In this document: piece by piece, positions 1-8,260 of the stretch
How the letters are laid out: every line of letters starts with the position of its first letter
Position numbering within the stretch: position 1 is the first letter of the stretch
Source: an uncultured Lachnospiraceae bacterium
Lineage (GTDB): Bacteria > Bacillota > Clostridia > Lachnospirales > Lachnospiraceae
Assembly (NCBI GenBank): GCA_902766825.1
Contig: CACXFB010000004.1
Coordinates: 1 to 39,864 of the forward strand
DNA length: 39,864 nt
Reading direction: 5' to 3'
Program-made: the position numbers and the translations under genes
The notes under the pieces: generated by a model
Database searches by the model: none
What the model was told of the DNA's origin: nothing
Seen by the model: the letters and a program-made list of their open reading frames with translations, nothing else

Positions 1-1
1 T

Positions 2-424
2 GCACCTTCCTATCATGTTGAGTCGAAGATGCATCAGGCCGATATTGACAAAGGTATCTATCACAATGGGAAATATGATAAAAACCCAACTGCGCAGAAT
101 CTCAATGACATGATTCATGGCAATTATATTGGAGATAAGCGCACAAATACAGATATGCCCTATGTCATTGATATGCAAGGGAATATTATCGTTGGAAAAA
201 GAAACGGCAACGGAAAGGGCGGTCTTGCTACTCCTCATCCTACGTTAATAGGTGGGAAGGATCCCCAAGTTCAAATGGCAGGAATGTTGCACATACAGGG
301 AGGAAAAATTGCTTCCTATGACAACATAAGCGGTCATTTCAAGCCAAATCCCAAGTCGATGCCGGTTGCAGACGAGGCATTTGGCAAACTCTCTTCAAAA
401 CTATTTAAAAAGAAAGGACATTAA
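2..424 (+). CDS. C-terminal part of a probable polymorphic toxin (partial, runs off left edge)
   Basis: The reading frame is open from base 2, so the first ATG at 29 is probably internal and only the C-terminal 140 or so residues are visible. The domain is rich in Gly, Lys and His and has short motifs (PHPTLIGGKDPQVQ, then SGHFKP) that I associate from memory with C-terminal toxin domains of polymorphic or contact-dependent secreted proteins. No signal peptide, membrane segment or recognisable catalytic triad can be seen, so the activity is unknown. The stop codon lies two bases before the start of the next gene, which is typical of toxin-immunity pairs. It is one of only two plus-strand genes here. 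An orphan C-terminal cassette without a delivery domain is an alternative; the sequence left of the window would decide. Confidence 0.5.
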   Translation, partial: APSYHVESKMHQADIDKGIYHNGKYDKNPTAQNLNDMIHGNYIGDKRTNTDMPYVIDMQGNIIVGKRNGNGKGGLATPHPTLIGGKDPQVQMAGMLHIQGGKIASYDNISGHFKPNPKSMPVADEAFGKLSSKLFKKKGH

Positions 425-426
425 AG

Positions 427-882
427 ATGGAACAAACAATTTCCTCAATAACAAAATACTTGTTTGATTGCGATTTTTTTGCTGATGATTTTGATCCCGA
501 AGGACAGGAAGAGCATCTCGAAAATGCAGAAAAACTTCTCAAAGATTATCCCTGGAATGACATTTATAAGGAGTGGAGCCGTCATCTATACGAAGAATGC
601 AAAACACCGGAAGCCGTAATAAATTTTGCAAATCTCTATATGTATTATGACGGAGCAGACAATTTCATTCCGGATCCGGTATCATTTGTCGGATACCTGT
701 ATTACATGGTCGATATGGATAAATACTGGGATAAAGCAGGTGAAACTTTCGATAGTCTTGCCTGCGAAATCATGACAAAGGCAGGCCTCGCCAATCTGGT
801 TAAAAACCCATATTATAAGCCGGAAAAGGATCCAAGAATTATTGATGAGGTAGAAAAACTCAAAAAATGTGAGTCCGAATGA
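427..882 (+). CDS. Probable cognate immunity protein of the upstream toxin
   Basis: This small, acidic, soluble protein of 151 residues has many Asp, Glu, Tyr and Trp residues and no signal peptide or membrane segment. It starts two bases after the toxin stop codon, with AAAGGA nine bases before the ATG, so the two are almost certainly co-transcribed and translationally coupled. I do not recognise a named domain. Immunity is inferred from position, size and acidity: such proteins usually bind and block the basic C-terminal toxin domain encoded just upstream. It ends in a Lys/Glu-rich helix. A non-immunity partner cannot be excluded. Confidence 0.45.
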   Translation: MEQTISSITKYLFDCDFFADDFDPEGQEEHLENAEKLLKDYPWNDIYKEWSRHLYEECKTPEAVINFANLYMYYDGADNFIPDPVSFVGYLYYMVDMDKYWDKAGETFDSLACEIMTKAGLANLVKNPYYKPEKDPRIIDEVEKLKKCESE

Positions 883-916
883 AGGAAAAAATAATAAGCG
901 AAGCTTTCTTTTCAAA

Positions 917-999
917 TAACAAACCCTCTCGTCCCTATCAAGCCATCATATCTGATAAAACAATCAGTAGGCTTGACAGAACCGAGAGGGTTCGTTGTT
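917..999 (-). terminator. Long three-tier hairpin downstream of lysS (terminator or structured RNA)
   Basis: AACCCTCTCG (922-931) pairs with 983-992, TCAAGCC (938-944) with 970-976, and CTGAT (952-956) with 963-967. In the minus-strand RNA the internal loop between the first two helices (932-937 against 977-982) closes further with G-U pairs, giving a nearly continuous stem of about 22 bp; on the plus strand it stays open. This favours a role at the 3' end of minus-strand transcripts, about 140 nt after the lysS stop. The U-tract is poor (TTTGTTATTTG), so factor-independent termination is not certain. Confidence 0.45.
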
Positions 1000-1008
1000 A
1001 AGTAGCCA

Positions 1009-1032
1009 AGCTCACTTATATTCAAGTGAGCT
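1009..1032. repeat. Perfect 9-bp inverted repeat with 6-nt loop
   Basis: AGCTCACTT (1009-1017) and AAGTGAGCT (1024-1032) form a perfect hairpin around ATATTC. It lies in the convergent space between the immunity gene and lysS. No T-tract follows on either strand, so its role is unclear. Just beyond it, at about 1066-1086, GGTCGCAA occurs twice in tandem. Nothing else in the 250-base gap 883-1132 looks like a gene. Confidence 0.5.
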
Positions 1033-1132
1033 CGTCCACGAGTGTATTCTCTTTTATTAAAATTTGGTCGCAAATTGGTCGCAATTTCCGACCTTGTTAC
1101 CTCACAACCCTTGATACTACAAGGATTATTCC

Positions 1133-2635
1133 TTAGATGGACTTTAGCGTCGGGAACAGCAACACATCTCTTATCGATGCACTGTCTGTCAGCAACATTA
1201 CAAGTCGATCGATTCCGTAACCGATTCCACCTGTAGGTGGCATACCGATTTCAAGAGCATTTAAGAAGTCTTCATCAGTGTGGTTGGCTTCCTCATCTCC
1301 TGCCTCGAATGCAGCATCCTGGGCAGCAAAACGCTCTCTCTGGTCGATTGGGTCATTAAGCTCTGAGTATGCATTGCACATTTCCCATGTGTTGATGAAG
1401 AGCTCAAATCTCTCAACCTTGCTTGGGTCATCCGGCTTCTTCTTTGTAAGAGGAGAAATTTCGATAGGATGATCCATGATAAATGTTGGCTGAATGAGAT
1501 TCTTCTCACAGTACTCTTCAAAGAAAAGATTGATAATATCTCCCTTTTTATGACGTTCTTCGAACTCGATTCCGTGCTCTTTAGCAAGTGCCTTAGCTTC
1601 CTCATCTGTTGCAACTGTGTCAAAATCAATATTTGCATACTTCTTGATTGCATCGTTCATTGTAAGGCGTTCAAATGGCTTACCAAGGTCAATCTCAATG
1701 CCATTGTATGTTATCTTTGTTGTACCGCATACCTTCTGTGCAAGATGCTTAAACATCTCCTCTGTAAGGTCCATCATTCCCTCGTAATCTGTGTATGCCT
1801 GATATAACTCCATAAGTGTGAACTCAGGATTGTGACGTGTGTCAACACCCTCGTTACGGAATACTCGGCCAATCTCGTAAACTCTCTCAAGTCCGCCTAC
1901 GATAAGTCTCTTAAGGTAAAGCTCAAGGGAAATTCTAAGCTTAACATCTTCATCAAGCGCATTGTAATGAGTCTCAAATGGTCTTGCTGCAGCACCACCT
2001 GCATTAGAAACAAGCATTGGTGTCTCAACTTCCATGAAGTCCTTTGCATCGAGGAAATTACGGATTTCCTTGATAATCTGCGAACGCTTGATAAATGTAT
2101 CCTTAACCTCAGGATTCATAATAAGATCTACGTATCTCTGACGATATTTAAGGTCTGTGTTGGTAAGACCATGGAACTTCTCAGGAAGCACCTGAAGACT
2201 CTTAGAAAGAAGAATAATACTTGTTACATGGATAGAAATCTCACCCATCTTTGTTGTAAATACTTTACCCTTCACACCAACGATATCACCGATATCCATC
2301 TTCTTAAATGCCTTGTATGGATCCTCGCCAATCTCATCTCTTGCTACATAACACTGAATGTTACCTGATTTATCTGCAACATTGCAAAATGATGCTTTAC
2401 CCATGACACGCTTTGCCATAAGTCTTCCTGCAATGCTTACTTCCTTTCCTTCATATTCATCATATTTTGTCTTGCAGTCATTTGCATGTGTATCAACATC
2501 ATACTTTGTGATGACGAATGGGTCATTACCCTCTGCCTGAAGATTTGCAAGCTTCTCTCTTCTTACTTTGCGAAGCTGGTTAAGATCCTGTGTCTGTGCA
2601 CCGTTGCCTGCCTTGTTGTTATTTTCCTGTGCCAT
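1133..2635 (-). CDS. lysS: Lysyl-tRNA synthetase, class II
   Basis: This enzyme charges tRNA-Lys with lysine in the cytoplasm. The 500-residue protein has the expected layout: a Lys-rich N-terminal helix, an OB-fold anticodon-binding domain at about residues 65-150, class II motif 1 near MEVETP (about 201), motif 2 with the ATP-binding FRNEG (about 259-263), and motif 3 GIDRLVML near residue 474. AGGAGG lies six bases before the ATG. It follows greA, and both probably read from the greA promoter at 3315-3343. The C-terminus (PTLKSI) is short and sits beside a gene-free stretch with repeats, which may be an old integration edge. Length and motifs make the assignment secure. Confidence 0.97.
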   Translation of the reverse strand: MAQENNNKAGNGAQTQDLNQLRKVRREKLANLQAEGNDPFVITKYDVDTHANDCKTKYDEYEGKEVSIAGRLMAKRVMGKASFCNVADKSGNIQCYVARDEIGEDPYKAFKKMDIGDIVGVKGKVFTTKMGEISIHVTSIILLSKSLQVLPEKFHGLTNTDLKYRQRYVDLIMNPEVKDTFIKRSQIIKEIRNFLDAKDFMEVETPMLVSNAGGAAARPFETHYNALDEDVKLRISLELYLKRLIVGGLERVYEIGRVFRNEGVDTRHNPEFTLMELYQAYTDYEGMMDLTEEMFKHLAQKVCGTTKITYNGIEIDLGKPFERLTMNDAIKKYANIDFDTVATDEEAKALAKEHGIEFEERHKKGDIINLFFEEYCEKNLIQPTFIMDHPIEISPLTKKKPDDPSKVERFELFINTWEMCNAYSELNDPIDQRERFAAQDAAFEAGDEEANHTDEDFLNALEIGMPPTGGIGYGIDRLVMLLTDSASIRDVLLFPTLKSI

Positions 2636-2660
2636 TTTATCCTCCTATATATACCGAAAT

Positions 2661-2734
2661 AAGGTAATTGCAAAAATATTCGCAATTACCTTTATCTTTC
2701 TTATACCGGACGCATGCATAAATCACGCATCCGG
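2661..2734 (-). promoter_or_regulatory. Two hairpins in the greA-lysS spacer
   Basis: The first is a perfect 11-bp inverted repeat, AAGGTAATTGC (2661-2671) with 2682-2692. The second joins 2706-2716 with 2724-2734. On the plus strand the second has two mismatches, but in the minus-strand RNA these become G-U pairs and give 11 continuous base pairs. Neither is followed by a clear U-tract. They may be processing or attenuation structures between greA and lysS. Confidence 0.4.
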
Positions 2735-2755
2735 CCACATATATCATACGCGCAA

Positions 2756-3244
2756 TTACATCTTTGATTTCTGGATTTCAAGAATCTCGTATTTGATCAT
2801 ACCGTCCTGAGTCTCAACCTCTACAATATCACCTACTGACTTACCGTCAATTGCACGACCTACAGGTGATTCATTAGAAATCTTTCCTTTAAGAACGTTA
2901 GCCTCTGTAGAACCAACCATCTTAAAATCAAATATATCATCATACTCAAGATCCTTTAACTTAATCTTGCATCCGATGCTTACCTTGCTTAAGTCAACTT
3001 CATCTTCATCAACAACTTCAACGTTCTTTAATATATTATCGATTTCCTCGATACGTGCTTCGATTTCTCTCTGCTCGTCTTTAGCTGCATCGTACTCAGC
3101 ATTCTCTGATAAATCTCCTAATTCTCTTGCTTCTTTAATCTTCTGCGCAACATCTTTTCTTCTGTTAATCTTAAGATCCTGAAGCTCATCCTCTAATTTT
3201 TTAAGTCCCTCATAAGTAATCTGCGTCTTCTTAACATCTGCCAT
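2756..3244 (-). CDS. greA: Transcription elongation factor GreA
   Basis: GreA rescues backtracked RNA polymerase by stimulating cleavage of the nascent transcript through the secondary channel. From MADVKK the protein has 162 residues, the usual length, with an N-terminal antiparallel coiled coil that includes the acidic tip segment GDLSENAEYDAAKDEQ, then an FKBP-like C-terminal domain (SPVGRAIDGKSVGD). The ATG at 3244 is preferred because AAGGAGA lies about eleven bases upstream; an upstream ATG at 3253 is only about two bases from that site, and still longer extensions are not conserved in kind. It is the first gene of a greA-lysS unit driven by a consensus promoter. Confidence 0.95.
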   Translation of the reverse strand: MADVKKTQITYEGLKKLEDELQDLKINRRKDVAQKIKEARELGDLSENAEYDAAKDEQREIEARIEEIDNILKNVEVVDEDEVDLSKVSIGCKIKLKDLEYDDIFDFKMVGSTEANVLKGKISNESPVGRAIDGKSVGDIVEVETQDGMIKYEILEIQKSKM

Positions 3245-3314
3245 AAGTGACATATCTCCTTTCGAAAACAGTACTGAAATGTAATTGCTTTTAATTGTTT
3301 TCACATATCAAAAA

Positions 3315-3343
3315 ATTATATATCAACAGTCCTGCTTTGTCAA
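3315..3343 (-). promoter_or_regulatory. Consensus sigma-A promoter for greA-lysS
   Basis: On the minus strand, TTGACA (3338-3343) and TATAAT (3315-3320) are separated by exactly 17 bases. The predicted start is near 3308, about 64 bases before the greA ATG. Both hexamers match the housekeeping consensus perfectly. Confidence 0.85.
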
Positions 3344-3380
3344 TTCCACTTTCATAACCCCTGCTATATTAATTATTATT

Positions 3381-5453
3381 CTAATGTGCAGCATCCATAA
3401 GCGATTCGATTTTTTCTGCAAGCTCTGATGTTTTATCATTTTTATCAAAGTACAGTCTTATGTATTCATATTCTTTATCTCCTACCTTCAGAAAGCCTGA
3501 AAGCTTAAAATTAATACTTTGCTGACCATATGAAGCTCTCATATACTTCTCAGCATCCGTTATGGCATATTCTGATAATTCATCCATGTATTCAAAAAAC
3601 ATTTTTTCATCTTCGGCTGATGAGAAACCGTAATTTGTTAAATCCTTATCTACTTTAATATAATTTCCTTTTGCTGTCCACACATACACATCTTCATTCT
3701 GAATCACAAGATCTTTAAAACTCTCTACATCTTCTTTAAGATTAACCACTTCTTTTTCTCTTATTATATCCAGAAGAGCTTTATAAGAATTCTCCATCTT
3801 TTCATCAACAGAAATATTTATATATTCGTCATTCTCTTCAGTCTGAAGAAGGAGATTAATGTTGCATACTGAAGAAGATGGTTCATCTTCAAATCCATAC
3901 CTAAATGCAACTTTTTCATAATCTGTCATTTTCGCATAATCTACTCTATACGCTTTGTATATATCAATTAAATCATCATTACTTAATTTATTATCAATTA
4001 CCAGTCCATAATCCCAAGTATAATCTAAATGTTTAACAGAATCTGCATCAGGAAGGTCAGCCAGATATTCTTTATTATCAACAATAGCATTTTTAATAAT
4101 ATCTTTTACATCTGATGATTTTATCTCAATGTTTCTATAATATTTTTCTCCACTTTTTTCCTCAAAGCATACCCTGAACGAATAAGAATTCTCAGCCCAA
4201 TAACGGTCTTTATGCTTAATAGTCTCATCAAGTGCCTTACTTACAGTTTTTATTCCATCTTCATCTTCAACTCTGAAATCATAGTCTGCCACTTTCATCG
4301 AATAGCTATCAAAGTAATCTTTTTTCCAGCCATTTAAGCCATATTCTTCCAGATAAACCGCACTTATATTCTTTACTTCCGGTTTATATTCTAAAATATT
4401 ATCAACAGTCATTCTAATACCGTTAACAAGAATAATATTTAAAAACACAACTACAACAATTCCCGGCACAATTTTATAAAGTTTTCTTACGCTTTTGGTT
4501 GTAACTATTTCATATATAAAATAGAAAATCACTATAACTACATACCATGAAATAATATATGTTTCATCACCGCCATCAACCAACATTCCCATCGGAATCA
4601 GACACAGAACCATTGTAAAGAATATTCTGTATACACTCTGTAAAATGTGATTCGATGCCGCATTTCCCGCAACTTCACTTTTTCTTTTATTAAACAGGAA
4701 AAGTGCGATGGCATACATAATAACAAAAAGAATAAATGTATACAGCTGATAAATTACGTTATCCATATTTTCAATACCATAGTCTGACACAGATGATGTA
4801 ACAAGATTATATCTTCCCGTTAAAACAGGCATAAAAGACCCTTTATCAAAAACATAGTTAGTTAAATCTTCTACCTTACTTAAGGAAAATTCAACAAACA
4901 GCTTTGGGGCAATCAAAATCAATCCGGAAACAACTATATTAGACAGAAGGTTACCGGTTATTGAAACAGCTATAAGCACTCCTGCACATACAGTAATGGA
5001 TGCAATAAAAATACCAATGCATGGCATTATTATATCACCCGCTTTAAAAACCAGACCGTGATCAAATATTTTAGAAAACAGCATATTTGATACAACCGTT
5101 ACAAATTCAATGCTAAAAATCCATATTACTATCGACGTAAAAAAACTGTTAAAAAGACAAATCTTTTTATGAGGGAGTGAGTGAAAGAAATCACTTGAAC
5201 TTCTTTTTAATAAAAATGAAAATAAATACAATGTAAAACACGGAGCAACAACCATAAAAAGCATATAAATATAAGGTACATAAGTAATCGGATCATAAAT
5301 CCAATTATTGTGATAATAACTAAGCGCATTAGAATTATACGGTTTCAAAAATGCTACTACAATATATAAAATAAGTGTAACCAAACCAAATACTCTTAAT
5401 TGTCGTACGCCCTCCATGCATAAAGATAAATCAAAAATTTTCTTATTTTTCAC
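3381..5453 (-). CDS. ABC transporter permease with large C-terminal extracytoplasmic region (YtrC/D-like)
   Basis: A 690-residue membrane protein. The first 350 or so residues hold six to eight hydrophobic segments (for example GLVTLILYIVVAFL and YVVIVIFYFIYEIV). A long hydrophilic, Asp/Glu/Lys-rich domain with no further membrane spans fills the rest and is probably outside the cell. The GTG at 5453 is chosen because AGGAGG lies eight bases upstream; a GTG three codons earlier overlaps that site. The gene overlaps the ATPase gene by 11 bases and ends the regulator-ATPase-permease operon. In Bacillus the related Ytr operon responds to cell-wall antibiotics; that role here is inference. Confidence 0.75.
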   Translation of the reverse strand: MKNKKIFDLSLCMEGVRQLRVFGLVTLILYIVVAFLKPYNSNALSYYHNNWIYDPITYVPYIYMLFMVVAPCFTLYLFSFLLKRSSSDFFHSLPHKKICLFNSFFTSIVIWIFSIEFVTVVSNMLFSKIFDHGLVFKAGDIIMPCIGIFIASITVCAGVLIAVSITGNLLSNIVVSGLILIAPKLFVEFSLSKVEDLTNYVFDKGSFMPVLTGRYNLVTSSVSDYGIENMDNVIYQLYTFILFVIMYAIALFLFNKRKSEVAGNAASNHILQSVYRIFFTMVLCLIPMGMLVDGGDETYIISWYVVIVIFYFIYEIVTTKSVRKLYKIVPGIVVVVFLNIILVNGIRMTVDNILEYKPEVKNISAVYLEEYGLNGWKKDYFDSYSMKVADYDFRVEDEDGIKTVSKALDETIKHKDRYWAENSYSFRVCFEEKSGEKYYRNIEIKSSDVKDIIKNAIVDNKEYLADLPDADSVKHLDYTWDYGLVIDNKLSNDDLIDIYKAYRVDYAKMTDYEKVAFRYGFEDEPSSSVCNINLLLQTEENDEYINISVDEKMENSYKALLDIIREKEVVNLKEDVESFKDLVIQNEDVYVWTAKGNYIKVDKDLTNYGFSSAEDEKMFFEYMDELSEYAITDAEKYMRASYGQQSINFKLSGFLKVGDKEYEYIRLYFDKNDKTSELAEKIESLMDAAH

Positions 5454-6363
5454 TCTCTTCACCTCCTAAAAACACATCATCAAATGAATATCCAAGCATC
5501 GCCATCTCATAAGTAAACACCTCTTCAAGACTAAGAGGGAGAATATCAAGCAGCAATGGATTCATTTTCTTTAATCCGCTTATTGTTATTTCCTTATCCC
5601 CTTTAACAATCATATTTGCAACCGAACCTGATTTTTCATAATGAAGTATGTCCAAATCTCCAAAATCCGCCTGCGTAAAATCATTACTGAATGCAACCTG
5701 TACCTTAAACAAAGATGTTTTCAAATTTGAAATATCACTTTCAAATACAAGTCCGCCTTTATGAAGAAGTGCCAGCTGATCACATGTATCTTCTAACTCC
5801 CTAAGTGAATGGGACGTCATAATGGCAGTTACGTTATTTTCAATAACATCATCACAGATAAGCTTCTTTACAAGTGCCCTCATTACCGGATCAAGTCCGT
5901 CAAAGGTCTCATCAAAAAACATATACTGCGCGTGACATGATAAAGCAAGAATAACTGCTGCCTGTCTTTTCATTCCCTTCGAGAAAGTATTTATTGATTT
6001 TTTGGAATCTAATTTAAATGTCTGGACCAAAAAATTAAATCTGCTGTAATCAAAGTTTTTATAAACAGATGCATACAGCTTTGCCATTCTATTAAGGTTT
6101 GATCCGTTAAGATAAAAAATATCATCCGGAACAAATACTATATTCTCTTTAACCGTTGGGTTTTCCCAAACATTTTCTCCATCAAACTCAATGATTCCGC
6201 CATCTGCTTTATAAATTCCGCTTAACAATCTTAAAAGTGTAGATTTACCGGCTCCGTTAGAACCCACAACACCATAAATAACTCCCTTTTCTATATTGCA
6301 CGAAACATTATCTAATGCGGTAAAATCATCAAAATTTTTAGTAAGGTTTTTAATACTAATCAT
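5443..6363 (-). CDS. ABC transporter ATP-binding protein (YtrB-like)
   Basis: This 306-residue nucleotide-binding subunit energises the permease encoded just downstream. Walker A is GSNGAGKST (residues 34-42), the signature is a variant FSKGMKRQ in place of LSGGQ, Walker B is YMFFDETFDGLD, and the H-loop is MTSHS. The last 90 or so residues form a C-terminal extension with no transport motif. The ATG overlaps the stop of the GntR regulator in an ATGA arrangement, implying translational coupling. The regulator's operator probably controls the whole operon. The transported compound is not evident from sequence. Confidence 0.88.
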   Translation of the reverse strand: MISIKNLTKNFDDFTALDNVSCNIEKGVIYGVVGSNGAGKSTLLRLLSGIYKADGGIIEFDGENVWENPTVKENIVFVPDDIFYLNGSNLNRMAKLYASVYKNFDYSRFNFLVQTFKLDSKKSINTFSKGMKRQAAVILALSCHAQYMFFDETFDGLDPVMRALVKKLICDDVIENNVTAIMTSHSLRELEDTCDQLALLHKGGLVFESDISNLKTSLFKVQVAFSNDFTQADFGDLDILHYEKSGSVANMIVKGDKEITISGLKKMNPLLLDILPLSLEEVFTYEMAMLGYSFDDVFLGGEESEK

Positions 6364-6743
6364 TCTACAATTTCTCCTTTTTTTTCAAACGCCTTAATAA
6401 CACACTCTTCTACTTCTTTTTTATCTACACCTGCTATCGCAAGCTCAAAAATAAGATTTTCAAGTTCAGATAATTTTTCTCTATTATTCATATTCAAAAT
6501 GTTTACGGCCTCCTTTGAAACAAAACATCCTCTTCCCGGAACCGAATAAATTATTCCTTTATGATCTAATTCGGTATACGCCTTTTGTATCGTATTAGGA
6601 TTAACCAAAATTTTTTCAGCCATGCTTCTGACAGATGGAATCTTGTCATCAGGCTTCAAAACTCCTATCAATATAAATTGTTCAACCTGATTTATGATCT
6701 GCTCATAAATTGGCTGTCCTGACATCACGTCTACTTTAAACAT
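6360..6743 (-). CDS. GntR-family transcriptional regulator, YtrA subfamily
   Basis: A 127-residue regulator. The N-terminal winged helix-turn-helix starts with the characteristic QPIYEQIINQVEQFI segment and continues with IPSVRSMAEKILVNPNTIQKAY as recognition region and GRGCFV as wing. The short C-terminal tail, with no effector domain, defines the YtrA type. The ATG at 6743 is chosen because AGGAGG lies seven bases upstream and the length then fits the subfamily; a longer open frame to 6905 runs through the promoter and is not coding. The gene leads an operon with an ABC ATPase and permease, and a strong inverted repeat overlaps its promoter, so it is probably a self-repressor released by cell-envelope stress. 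Confidence 0.9.
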   Translation of the reverse strand: MFKVDVMSGQPIYEQIINQVEQFILIGVLKPDDKIPSVRSMAEKILVNPNTIQKAYTELDHKGIIYSVPGRGCFVSKEAVNILNMNNREKLSELENLIFELAIAGVDKKEVEECVIKAFEKKGEIVE

Positions 6744-6792
6744 ATAGTACCTCCTTCCTGCCACATTGTCTAATCCCCCAAATATAAGCTCG

Positions 6793-6854
6793 TATACTAG
6801 GTGTACTATCTCAACTAGTACGCCTAGTATATTATGATACACTAATATTGTCAA
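6793..6854 (-). promoter_or_regulatory. Promoter with overlapping 16-bp inverted-repeat operator for the GntR-ABC operon
   Basis: On the minus strand, TTGACA (6849-6854) and TATACT (6826-6831) are 17 bases apart. TATACTAGGTGTACTA (6793-6808) and its inverted copy (6816-6831) match at 15 of 16 positions with a 7-base spacer. The right arm covers the -10 box and the left arm covers the transcription start, so a bound repressor would block initiation. This arrangement fits autoregulation by the YtrA-type protein encoded next. Confidence 0.8.
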
Positions 6855-6866
6855 TACATTTATTTT

Positions 6867-6899
6867 TAAAAAAATGACCCCGGCAAAAGCCGGAGCCAT
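6867..6899 (-). terminator. Intrinsic terminator of the NatAB-like ABC operon
   Basis: In the minus-strand RNA, ATGGCTCCGGC (6889-6899) pairs with GCCGGGGTCAT (6874-6884) around UUUU, followed by a run of U (6867-6873). It lies about 40 bases after the stop of the last permease gene and separates this operon from the GntR promoter. Confidence 0.85.
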
Positions 6900-6937
6900 T
6901 ATCAAATACGTCTTATATTATTCTTTCATACCCCTGA

Positions 6938-8260
6938 TTATATTTTCCCTAAAAATGCTTTTCCTATTACCTTCGGTGTTATCTTGGCACCGTTATAAAG
7001 AACCATTCCTTTATACACTCTTGCTGTTGCAATAACAAGGACAACACATGACACCAGAAGAATTCCTGTCGATACCGCAATCTTTATCGGCGTTGCACTT
7101 CCGATGATTATGTTTGCAGGAAGTGAGAATGGCGAGCAAATCGGCAGATAGTAACTTAGTGTTATAAGCGACTTTTTCTCTAATGCTATACCAAAATATG
7201 CGATAAAGAAACCGATTATAACCGTGTACTGGAATACCATCATCGCCTGTGAAAGAGTCTCTGCTTTTTGTACAAATGATGCCACAAGTCCCGCTAACAC
7301 GGCAAAGAATACAAATCCTATCACAAACACCAAAAATGCAAGTACCATTGCCCATATCGTAAGTGCGCCGTGAGCCTCATTTTTAATTGTCTTAATCAGA
7401 TTCACAATTACATTCTGATAATCCGGATTAACTGCTTTTCCTGCGTAATCACCCGCAACAAGACCTACGCCTACACACACAACCCATACAAATACCTGCA
7501 GGATTGCAGCACATGACATTGCAAGTATTTTACCTGCCATAAGCGAATTGGATCTTGTTGATGTAAGTATATATTCCATAAGCTTTGAAGTCTTTTCCGC
7601 TATTACAAGCTTTGAGATTGTCTGTCCGTAAATAAGCAGCATGAAATACATTACAAATGAAAACAACAGCGGTGCAACCATATTTATAATCTGTTTGGTC
7701 ATACTTGTATCATCACCAATCTTTGATTCCGATACCATAATCGGTGTCATAACAACTGCAAGCTGCTCAGGTGTCAGATTGGCATTGGCTATCTTAACCT
7801 GTGAGTAGTAATTAGAGATATAACCTGCAACCTCATTTGCATCATCTTCACCAATCTCCCCCTCATCATTCCAAAACGCCGTAAAGACAAATTTCTCTTC
7901 TTCTTTTTCTATCAGCACACCAACCGCCTTAGTATCATCAGTCACAGCCTCTATAATTTTGTCTTTGCCCTTATCTATAAGTTCAACATCAGTATTTTCA
8001 TAATTTTCATTAGCCTGGCTCATAAACTCTTTGATGATGTCTTTCGACGCACCTTCAAGCCCAGTGCTGTCACACACAAGAATCTTCTTAACCTCAGTCG
8101 AGTGGTCCGATGCAGTATATACGTTAATCGCAACTATCGCAGCAATTATAATCAGACCAACCACAGCGGTTACAGCCTTATAAACTTTTGTCCCTGCATT
8201 CTGCTTAAATGTAAATGCAAACACACTTCCCATTCCTTTAAATGAAAGTGAATTACTCAT
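6938..8260 (-). CDS. ABC-2 type exporter permease (NatB-like), second of two
   Basis: A 440-residue membrane protein with the layout of NatB-like export permeases: one N-terminal span (about residues 30-50), a hydrophilic extracytoplasmic domain of about 150 residues, then six spans in the C-terminal half, including KTSKLMEYILTSTRSN, the characteristic cytoplasmic loop before the second span. The ATG at 8260 has AGGAGG eight bases upstream; a GTG at 8266 is too close to it. It overlaps the preceding permease gene by eight bases. With its neighbour it probably forms a heterodimeric channel driven by the ATPase at 9628-10584. The substrate is unknown; in Bacillus NatAB exports sodium. Confidence 0.8.
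   Translation of the reverse strand: MSNSLSFKGMGSVFAFTFKQNAGTKVYKAVTAVVGLIIIAAIVAINVYTASDHSTEVKKILVCDSTGLEGASKDIIKEFMSQANENYENTDVELIDKGKDKIIEAVTDDTKAVGVLIEKEEEKFVFTAFWNDEGEIGEDDANEVAGYISNYYSQVKIANANLTPEQLAVVMTPIMVSESKIGDDTSMTKQIINMVAPLLFSFVMYFMLLIYGQTISKLVIAEKTSKLMEYILTSTRSNSLMAGKILAMSCAAILQVFVWVVCVGVGLVAGDYAGKAVNPDYQNVIVNLIKTIKNEAHGALTIWAMVLAFLVFVIGFVFFAVLAGLVASFVQKAETLSQAMMVFQYTVIIGFFIAYFGIALEKKSLITLSYYLPICSPFSLPANIIIGSATPIKIAVSTGILLVSCVVLVIATARVYKGMVLYNGAKITPKVIGKAFLGKI

Noticed and set aside
914-1003. Integron attC site
   Set aside because: GTTAAGT at 997-1003 fits the 3' core pattern, but the matching 5' core (needs RYYYAAC) is absent, and there is no integrase or cassette array.
1832-2368. 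Open frame of 178 codons on the plus strand
   Set aside because: It lies opposite lysS, has no ribosome binding site and a composition (rich in Cys, Leu, Asn) typical of antisense shadows.
6744-6905. N-terminal extension of the GntR regulator
   Set aside because: It runs through the promoter, the operator and the neighbouring terminator. The ATG at 6743 has an excellent ribosome binding site and gives the usual subfamily length.
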